A DNA stretch of 64,000 nt, from NCBI RefSeq assembly GCF_000091545.1, contig NC_006462.1, positions 124,001-188,000 of the forward strand, written 5' to 3'. The stretch comes from Thermus thermophilus HB8 (GTDB taxonomy: Bacteria > Deinococcota > Deinococci > Deinococcales > Thermaceae). The position numbers and the translations under genes are program-made. Positions 58,301 to 64,000 of this stretch are shown here, piece after piece (positions within the stretch are counted from its first letter, which is position 1; each line of letters opens with the position of its first letter). Below the pieces are notes generated by a model. That model did not search any database and had not been told where the DNA came from. It saw only the letters and a list, made by a program, of their open reading frames with translations.

Positions 58301-60731
58301 CCTGGGGGAGGCCCAGTACGACGAGGAGCGCAAGGTGCAGCGCCTGGCCTACTACGGGGTGCCCCTCCGCCCCGGCAGGAACGTGATAGAGGTGGAAGGC
58401 CCGGGCTTCTACGACAAGGTGGAGGTCTTCCGGCCCGGGCCCCCCAAGGACCTCGTCCTGGAGCCCGTGCGCCTCCGGGCGGACGGGCGCACCCCCCTGG
58501 AGTTCCGCCTGAAGGCGGTGGACGGGATGGGCCTTCCCACGGGCTTCGGCCTCGCCACCCTCGAGGCCGACCCCGAGCCCATCGCGCCCGACGCCAGCCT
58601 CCTGGAGCCCGGCTACCAGGTGCTCCTGCGGGACGGGGTGGGGACGGTGATGCTCAAGCCCCTCCTCACCCCAAAGGAGGTGCGCCTCCGGGCCCGCTTC
58701 AACAAGCTGGAGAAGACCTTCCGCCTCTTCGCCGGGGGCGCCCAGGAGCCCCTCTGGCTCGCCCAGGGGAGCGTGGGCGTGGCCTACGACCCCGAGGAGG
58801 GGAGGCCCCGCCTCTTCGGCCTCGCCCGGGGCTACGTGGAAGCGCCCCTGGAAGGGGGCTTCCTCCAGGGGGCCCTGGACACCACGGGAGGGCTTTCCCA
58901 GACCCCCGAGGCGGGCTTCTTCCCCATCACCGGCTCGGGGGAGGAGGCCCGGCGCCCCCTGGCCTCGGACGACCCCGTGGCCCTGCGCTACACCACCCCC
59001 GAGTACACCCTCGCCTACGAGCGGGGCCCCCTGGCCCCGGGCCTAGGGGAGGCCACGGCCCTCCGCCTCGCCACCCGGGGGGACGCCAGGGTGGAGGCCT
59101 TCCTGGCCCTCCTCCCCAAGGGGAGCGTGCGGGAGGAGATCGTCCCCGACGGCACCGCCTTCTACCGCCTCTCCGGAAGCCCCGCCCCGGGCTCCCTCCG
59201 CCTCTTCCTGGTGGAGGGGGGGAGGACGAGGGCCCTGGAGGCCGGGGTGGACTACACCTACGACTTCCTGAGCGGGGAGATCGTCCTCGCGAGGCCCCTC
59301 GCCCCCTTCACCCCCGAGTTCGCCCCGGTGCGCCTCGTGGCGGAGTACGCTCCCCTTTCCGCCCCCAGGGAGGAGCTCGCCCTTGGGGCCCAGGCGGCCT
59401 ACGAGGCGGGGCCCTGGCGCTTTGGGCTTGGGGGGTACCTGCGCCTGGACCTCCAGGGCTTCGCCTCCCAGGGCTACGCCCTTGGGGCCTCCCTGGCCTA
59501 TGGGGAGGGGGGAAGCGAGGTGGGCCTCGAGGCCGCCTTCGCGGGGAAGTGGCGCTTCGGCCTCTCCGCCGCCCTAAGCGAGGGGCCCCTCGAGGCCCGG
59601 GGCAACCTGGCCTACGAGGAGGGTGGGGAAGTCCAGGGGGCCTTCCGGGCGGCCTACGACCTGGGCCCCGGGGCGGTGGCCCTGGAGCACACCACCCCCG
59701 GCCGCACCGGGCTCGTCTACGAGGCGAAGCTCGCCCGGGGCTTCCGCTTCGGCCTGGGGGCGGGCTACGCCTGGCGGGAGGGGGGCCTCTACCTCCTGGG
59801 CCGGGCCGCCTACCAGGAGGGCCGGGCCCGCTTCGGCCTCTCCCACGCCTACCTCCTCTCCGGCGGGCAGGAAACCCGCCTGGACCTCCTCTGGCCCCTG
59901 GGGGAGGCCCTGGAGGCGGAGGGGAGCCTGGCCTACCTCTGGGGGGAGGGCCTGCAGGGGGCCTTCGGCCTGCGCCAGCGCCTGGGGAGCGCCAACCTGG
60001 CCCTCTCCTACCAGCTCCCCACGGCGAGCGGGGAGGGGAACCGCGCCCGCTTCGGCCTGGAAGCCCCCCTCCCCCTCACGGAAAACCTCTCCGCGAACCT
60101 CGGCCTCTACGCCCTCTACGCCTTCTCCGGGGGGCAGGGGGAGCTTGGGGGAAGCCTCGGCCTCCGCTACGCCCGGGAGGGCCTGGTGGCCACCTTCGGG
60201 GTGGAAGGGGCCCTCGGCCCCAAGCTCACCCTCCGGGGCGGGGCGGCGGGGAGCCTGGACCCCGAGAACACCCTGGGCCTGGACTTCGCCCTCTCCCTCC
60301 TCCCCGAGGCCAAGGGGCGCTTCAGCCTGGCCTACGCCCTCCGCGCCTCGGACCTCTCCCTCCTCACCTACCACCGCTACGCCACGGAGACGGGCCTCCT
60401 TGAGGGGCAGCTTGCCGCCGCCTACGCCCCCTTCCCCGCCTTCTCCGTGCGCCCCGCCTTCGGCTACCGCTATCCCTTCCCCGACCCCGAAGGGGCCACC
60501 TACGCCCTCGGGCTCTACGCCACCCTCTTCCCCACGGAGCTTCTGGGCCTCGGGGGCGGGGCCAGCTACACCTTCCAGCCCGCCACCGGGGCGAGCGACC
60601 TGAGCTTCTCCGTGGAGGGCACCCTGCGCCTGAGCCCCCTCTGGCTCTCCCTGGGCTACCAGTTCGGGCCCAGCCTCTTCGCCCCGGAGGGGGTGTACCT
60701 GAGGCTGGACGTCTTCGGAGGGAGCCGATGA
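55344..60731 (+). CDS. Giant exported protein with C-terminal outer-membrane beta-barrel
   Basis: This 1795-residue protein begins with a signal peptide (MKRVFALVLLLLPALAQPVA) and a domain of about 250 residues (ELKATVVGDGVGWETHAFRI). Further Ig-like and DUF11-like modules follow to about residue 1150 (VEAGGVARFRVTVVNEGDEE, PHRVYLPGEEVVLSFLVENR). Next comes an Ig-like segment (DGRTPLEFRLKAVDGMGLPT). The last 450 residues are amphipathic strands alternating Gly/Tyr/Leu with charged residues (WRFGLGGYLRLDLQGFASQG, FRFGLGAGYAWREGGLYLLG), ending LRLDVFGGSR. That is the pattern of an outer-membrane barrel of many strands. It may anchor or export the DUF11 proteins. Overlaps of four bases on both sides show tight coupling. 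No named family is recognised. Confidence 0.78.
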   Translation: MKRVFALVLLLLPALAQPVARELKATVVGDGVGWETHAFRIWLVIPEKGRVRLDLFSPGFDPTDYRSALLGKPELGDERYDGGKGELKATFRLYRDGKPLREMAFGVEPHRWVPFFEGEMEAGVYLFESELLGNGKNAFVLRVEAPSFKLSLDPKPQLILDVFTQTTTLRLLPDERGRVWVEPLGVYSEGPLEVAFYDEDGPEELRARVRYEDGSVEERPVSGDRGWTTYTKRPGLALFGFTQPPTARQHSNTVAFRVGACTSLENGVLKAIPPGEARARVVDEEGKPLPVPVEEKDRVFRPLLPEGASLLRVEARGAVFVQEGWAEVGCPGGEVTFVVRLPKPPAPERPPQGEVRFRVAVALPGGDLPAKATLRLGDLEAPVDGERTLALPRGRYPLAVLAEGARVEAPQEVEVLPGKRQEVLVRLLPEVALSLAPKEVYLRVGEEGEVVLTATTPYPGLLPAELSLELPEGLTPLGASRAQGPLTKDRPFQLRVRFLAEKEGTYALSGLLAPWGLRAEGRAVVVRPATFRLVKEALTPEVEAGGVARFRVTVVNEGDEEGRAVLVDRFLGTEERREVFLKAKEGRSYEFAFPVPLEAQGTLVNRAELSTGEKAEAGVRVLRPKAHLERSLPHRVYLPGEEVVLSFLVENRGEAPMRYVLEDACPDWLSPLEPARFEGYLKPGEEALHAYRARVLLGPEAEGACAATLRTPTETLRAEVALKRRPLLLEKEADPPRLLEGGQGVFRLRVRNPADHRVEVELRDIPGKGLGMDPWSERVALEAGEERVFTLPFRAEAVGELENGLSAFLGETPAAFPVKAKVAVLPVLVPERTSVVRLPFRVEGEGDALLLGFKPPEGAEYSPGSARLDGRPVEEPRVLPDGTLVWRLPFAREGLLTLTLLHTRALPPLPEPALTLLRLDRELPLKGGLRLRDYEGAKPLSAKRKGPIREPMDGAIVQQEAVALRIEAPLGPIAVRVNGLEVEGRLLGEAQYDEERKVQRLAYYGVPLRPGRNVIEVEGPGFYDKVEVFRPGPPKDLVLEPVRLRADGRTPLEFRLKAVDGMGLPTGFGLATLEADPEPIAPDASLLEPGYQVLLRDGVGTVMLKPLLTPKEVRLRARFNKLEKTFRLFAGGAQEPLWLAQGSVGVAYDPEEGRPRLFGLARGYVEAPLEGGFLQGALDTTGGLSQTPEAGFFPITGSGEEARRPLASDDPVALRYTTPEYTLAYERGPLAPGLGEATALRLATRGDARVEAFLALLPKGSVREEIVPDGTAFYRLSGSPAPGSLRLFLVEGGRTRALEAGVDYTYDFLSGEIVLARPLAPFTPEFAPVRLVAEYAPLSAPREELALGAQAAYEAGPWRFGLGGYLRLDLQGFASQGYALGASLAYGEGGSEVGLEAAFAGKWRFGLSAALSEGPLEARGNLAYEEGGEVQGAFRAAYDLGPGAVALEHTTPGRTGLVYEAKLARGFRFGLGAGYAWREGGLYLLGRAAYQEGRARFGLSHAYLLSGGQETRLDLLWPLGEALEAEGSLAYLWGEGLQGAFGLRQRLGSANLALSYQLPTASGEGNRARFGLEAPLPLTENLSANLGLYALYAFSGGQGELGGSLGLRYAREGLVATFGVEGALGPKLTLRGGAAGSLDPENTLGLDFALSLLPEAKGRFSLAYALRASDLSLLTYHRYATETGLLEGQLAAAYAPFPAFSVRPAFGYRYPFPDPEGATYALGLYATLFPTELLGLGGGASYTFQPATGASDLSFSVEGTLRLSPLWLSLGYQFGPSLFAPEGVYLRLDVFGGSR

Positions 60732-63718
60732 GCGTCTGGACGAGAACCGCGCCGGTCCTCCTCGTTCTCCTCCTGGGCCTCGCCCAGGCCCAGGTGGTCA
60801 CGCCCTTCGCGAAGCGCTACGAGACCAACGACCGGGGCGACATCCGGATGGTGGGGAACACCCTGATGTGCGCCTCGGGTTCCGGTGTCTACGGCTGTAA
60901 CACCAGCACGATGAACAACCCAAGCGCGAACAACAACGTGTCCATGGTCTTCCTGAACGCCGACCCCACCAACCCCTCCTGGCCTAGCGGAAGAGGAGGT
61001 TCCAGCGCCGCCCAGCTCAACCTCCCTTCCGGCGCGCAGGTCCTGTGGGCGGGGCTCTACTGGGGGGCGCGGGCTGACCCAAGCGCCTCCGGGCGGAACA
61101 CCATCTACCTCAAGCCTCCGGGAGCCGTGGACTACCAGGCGGTCCCGGGTACCCTCCTCGGCACCATAACAAATGCGGGCACCCCCAGCTCCCGCCCCTA
61201 CGTGGCCTTCGCCGACGTCACGAGCCAGGTGCGCTCTGCAGGAAGCGGCACCTACTGGGTGGGCGGCATCCTTGCACAGACGGGAAACAGTGGCCTCGGT
61301 TTCTACGCAGGCTGGAGCCTGGTGGTGGTCTACCGCGACCCCAACGCCACCTTAAAAAACCTGGTGGTCTACGACGGCCTGGCGACGGTGAGTGACGGTA
61401 ACGATGTGTCCATCACCCTCTCGGGCTTCCTCACCCCTTTGGTGGGCGCCGTGAACGCCCGGGTGGGGGCCGTGGCCTTTGAGGGGGACGGGGGCCTCAC
61501 CGGGGACCGGCTTCTCCTCAACGGCTCCTCCCTGAGCGACGCACAAAACCCGCAGAACAACTTCTTCAATAGCTCCATCTCTTATCTGGGAACCCGCTTC
61601 ACACAAAAAACCCCGGACTTCGTAAACCAGATGGCGGTGGACGTGGACCTCGTGGACGCCACCGGGAAGCTTTCCAACGGCGCCACGTCGGCCACGGTCA
61701 CGTTTACTTCCTCAGGGGACATATACTTCCCCGTGGTCATGGCCTTCGCCGTGGACCTCTACCTCCCCGACCTCATCACCACCTTCACCAAGACCGCCTC
61801 CGACCTCAACGGCGGAGACCTCCTGGTGGGGGACCACTTGGAGTACGCCGTGAGCTTCAGCAACACCGGGCTGGACGGGGCCACGAACGTGGTGGTGGTG
61901 GACCCCATCCCGGCGGGCACCCAGTACGTCCCGGGAAGCCTCCGGGTGGTGCAAAACGCGGCGGCGGCGCCCACCGGCACCTTCACGGACGCCCCCGGTG
62001 ACGACATCGCCGAGTACAGCCCAAGCTGTCCCGAGGCGGGGGGAGGGCCTTGCGTGCGCTTCCGGCTCGGCACCGGGGCAAACGCCAGCCAGGGCGGCCT
62101 CGTCCTCCCCGGAGAAGGGGCGGAGGTGCGCTTCCGGGTACAGGTGCTCCCCAGCGCCGCAGGCCAAACCATCTCCAACACCGCCAAGGTGAGCTACAAC
62201 GCCCAGACCCTGGGAACCGGCTACAGCCAGGAGGCCACCTCAAGCGCCTCGGTCACGGTGGTGGGCTTCACCCTGGCGGGCCAGGTCTACCACGACCTCG
62301 AGCCCAACGGCCTGAAGTCCTCTGGGGAGAGCTGGAGCGACGGGGCCACGGTCTGGGTGAAGCTCCTCCAGGGGGGAAGCGTGGTGGCCCAGGCCCAGGT
62401 GGACCCGGGAAGCGGTGTGTTCAGCTTCACGGGGGTGGCCCCGGGAAGCTACACCCTCTTCTTGGACAACAACAACGATCCCTCCGACACCACCCCCACC
62501 CCCCCTCCGGGCTGGCTCTTCGTCAACCCCCCCTCGGGTAGCCTCAACGTGAGCGTGTCCCAGGACCTCTCCGGCCTGGACTTCGGCCTCTTCCACGGGG
62601 CGAGGCTCGTGGGCACCGTCTTCTACGACGACGGGGAAGGGGGCGGCGCCGCCAACGACGCCTGGCAGACGGGCGGGGAAAGGGGCGTCTCCGGCGTGGC
62701 GGTCACCGCCCAGGGAAGCGGCACCCGCTCGGCCACCACCGACGGCCAGGGCCGCTACGTCCTCTACATCCCATGGAACTTCGGCCCCTTCACCCTCTCC
62801 CACCCCCTGCGCCCGGCCACGGGCTGGAACGACGGGAGCACCGCGCACCCGGTTTCCGGCTGGAGTGAGGCGCAGAGCCCCGCTTTCCCCACCCTGGACG
62901 CGGGGGCCATCGCCGGGACCGAGGTGGCCCGCAACTTCGGCGTGGTCCGGGAAAGCCGCCTCTACCCGCCCCAGACGGGCCAAGCCGCAAGCCCCGGGGT
63001 GGTGGTCTACGCCCACCTCTACCGCCCGGGCACCCTGGGAGGCCTCACGCTCTCCCTGGCCAACGCCCCCTCCTGGACGGTCCAGGTCCGGGTGGACGGG
63101 AACTGCGACGGGGACTTTGACGACCCGGGGGAGGGCTTCGCTTCCTTGCCCCAGACCCTTCCCGTGGGGCCTTCCTGGCCCCGGGAGGCGGACGGGAGCC
63201 TAAAGGCCTGCGCCCTCGAGGTGCGGGTCCTCGTGCCCCCCGGGGTGCCCGCGGGGGCCGTGGACGTGACCCTCCTCCAAGGGGCCCTCTCCTGGGCCAA
63301 TAACCCCGGGGTGGTGGACCTCCGAAGCCTCGCCGACACCACCACGGTCTCGGGGGGCGAGGTCCGGCTGGAGAAGAGGGTGCGGAACGTCAGCCAGGGC
63401 ACGGGGTTCGGCACCCTGGGGGAGGGGAGGCCCGGGGAGGTGCTGGAGTACTGCGTGGCCTACCGCAACCTGGGCACGGCCTCCGTGAGCCAGTTCGTCC
63501 TCACCGACCCGGTGCCTTTCTTCACGGATCCTCTCCCCTCCGTGCCGGATTACGGGGGAAAGGCCATCCGCTGGAGCCACGGGAGCGCCACCCTCTACCT
63601 CACCGCCTCCCAGGGGGACGACGCCGGGGAGGTCTCAGGCGGGGTGGTGAGGGTGGAGGTGGGCAACGTGGGCCCGGGGGAGGCGGGGGAGGTGTGCTAC
63701 CGGGCGCAGATCCGCTGA
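60728..63718 (+). CDS. Exported DUF11 plus SdrD-B protein
   Basis: The 996-residue protein has a signal peptide (LLVLLLGLAQAQVVTPFAKR) and an N-terminal beta domain of about 330 residues with WAGLYWGARADPSASGRNTI and GFYAGWSLVVVYRDPNATLK, a pattern common in surface proteins ahead of DUF11 repeats. A DUF11 domain follows (LLVGDHLEYAVSFSNTGLDG, VPGSLRVVQN). Then come two SdrD-B/Cna-B-like domains (FTLAGQVYHDLEPNGLKSSG; ARLVGTVFYDDGEGGGAAND) and a final DUF11 domain (RPGEVLEYCVAYRNLGTASV). There is no LPXTG or membrane anchor at the end. It is the last gene of the operon, and its ATG overlaps the preceding stop. Confidence 0.78.
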   Translation: MSVWTRTAPVLLVLLLGLAQAQVVTPFAKRYETNDRGDIRMVGNTLMCASGSGVYGCNTSTMNNPSANNNVSMVFLNADPTNPSWPSGRGGSSAAQLNLPSGAQVLWAGLYWGARADPSASGRNTIYLKPPGAVDYQAVPGTLLGTITNAGTPSSRPYVAFADVTSQVRSAGSGTYWVGGILAQTGNSGLGFYAGWSLVVVYRDPNATLKNLVVYDGLATVSDGNDVSITLSGFLTPLVGAVNARVGAVAFEGDGGLTGDRLLLNGSSLSDAQNPQNNFFNSSISYLGTRFTQKTPDFVNQMAVDVDLVDATGKLSNGATSATVTFTSSGDIYFPVVMAFAVDLYLPDLITTFTKTASDLNGGDLLVGDHLEYAVSFSNTGLDGATNVVVVDPIPAGTQYVPGSLRVVQNAAAAPTGTFTDAPGDDIAEYSPSCPEAGGGPCVRFRLGTGANASQGGLVLPGEGAEVRFRVQVLPSAAGQTISNTAKVSYNAQTLGTGYSQEATSSASVTVVGFTLAGQVYHDLEPNGLKSSGESWSDGATVWVKLLQGGSVVAQAQVDPGSGVFSFTGVAPGSYTLFLDNNNDPSDTTPTPPPGWLFVNPPSGSLNVSVSQDLSGLDFGLFHGARLVGTVFYDDGEGGGAANDAWQTGGERGVSGVAVTAQGSGTRSATTDGQGRYVLYIPWNFGPFTLSHPLRPATGWNDGSTAHPVSGWSEAQSPAFPTLDAGAIAGTEVARNFGVVRESRLYPPQTGQAASPGVVVYAHLYRPGTLGGLTLSLANAPSWTVQVRVDGNCDGDFDDPGEGFASLPQTLPVGPSWPREADGSLKACALEVRVLVPPGVPAGAVDVTLLQGALSWANNPGVVDLRSLADTTTVSGGEVRLEKRVRNVSQGTGFGTLGEGRPGEVLEYCVAYRNLGTASVSQFVLTDPVPFFTDPLPSVPDYGGKAIRWSHGSATLYLTASQGDDAGEVSGGVVRVEVGNVGPGEAGEVCYRAQIR

Positions 63719-63762
63719 GGGGCCGCGTAGGCGGCAACGCCGCTTGGCTTGCTCTCCTGGGG

Positions 63763-64000
63763 CTACTCCCCCGTCCGGTCCCGGTACCTGAGCCGGGCCA
63801 GGCGTTGGGGGAAGGAGAGGTGGGCGGCGTAGGCGGTGCCCTCGCGGGCCACCCGGTCGGAGGCCCAGGCCTCGTAGCGGGCGGCCAGGCGCTCCATGGC
63901 CTTCCGGAAGGCTTCCAGGACGGTAAGGAGGGCCAGGGCCCGATCGCTTTCCCCTAAGGGGTGGGCCTGGAGCCTTAGGGCGAGCTCCTTGGCCTCCTCC
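63763..64000 (-). CDS. Uncharacterised helical protein (partial)
   Basis: The last 78 residues of a minus-strand gene are visible: EEAKELALRLQAHPLGESDR, then AFRKAMERLAARYEAWASDR and AYAAHLSFPQRLARLRYRDR. It is helical and charged, without a recognised motif. The start lies beyond the window. It converges with the surface-protein operon; between them there is only a small GCGGC-AAC-GCCGC hairpin (63731-63743). Confidence 0.55.
   Translation of the reverse strand, partial: EEAKELALRLQAHPLGESDRALALLTVLEAFRKAMERLAARYEAWASDRVAREGTAYAAHLSFPQRLARLRYRDRTGE

Overview
The window is very GC-rich, with strongly G/C-biased third codon positions. It carries an intact reverse gyrase, two type III CRISPR-Cas loci (Csm and Cmr) and the 5'-handle sequence ATTGCGAC. 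All of this points to an extreme thermophile of the genus Thermus, probably a Thermus thermophilus-like megaplasmid or plasmid-derived region. The CRISPR gene order (Csm6-like gene, cas1, array, cas2, csm1-6, array, can1, four unknown genes, cmr2-3-1-4-5-6) is, from memory, the order on the T. thermophilus HB8 megaplasmid. No database search was possible.

Left part (1-7.2 kb): the end of a membrane protein, a MIP18/DUF59 protein, a dehydrogenase relic and a drug exporter are followed by a glycerophosphodiester module. This comprises GDPD and a Na/phosphate transporter on the minus strand, and glycerol kinase and glycerol-3-phosphate dehydrogenase on the plus strand.

CRISPR island (7.2-34 kb): a Csm6-type effector and Cas1 precede array 1. 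Cas2 and the complete Csm operon with Csm6 follow. Array 2 comes next, then the cyclic-oligoadenylate-activated nuclease Can1, a tight minus-strand cassette of four uncharacterised genes, and the complete Cmr operon. The two arrays share an almost identical leader of about 215 bp and the same 36-bp repeat, with 16 and 23 repeat positions. No cas6 is present, so processing must be supplied in trans. Each array is split by a 1160-bp IS110-family element inserted at exactly the same position and orientation inside a repeat, without target duplication. The noncoding end of this element is predicted to encode a bridge RNA. It contains a 7-mer matching the repeat at the insertion point, an 8-mer matching the element end, and an 11-bp closing stem. 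This is the most striking observation: a mobile element apparently programmed to use CRISPR repeats as its landing site.

Middle part (34-49 kb): a decayed IS separates the Cmr operon from a VapBC toxin-antitoxin pair, a CAP-like lipoprotein, small gene relics, a CPBP membrane protease and the full-length reverse gyrase. A DcuSR/CitAB-like two-component system, whose sensor gene is frameshifted in a G6 tract, sits downstream of a ferric-ion-type ABC transporter operon. An exonuclease gene is cut off by an IS remnant.

Right part (49-64 kb): five genes on the plus strand encode exported DUF11/SdrD-B-type proteins and one 1795-residue protein ending in a likely outer-membrane beta-barrel. They look like one cell-surface assembly of unknown function. 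Several genes have a -10-like hexamer followed by exactly six bases and ATG, which suggests leaderless transcripts.
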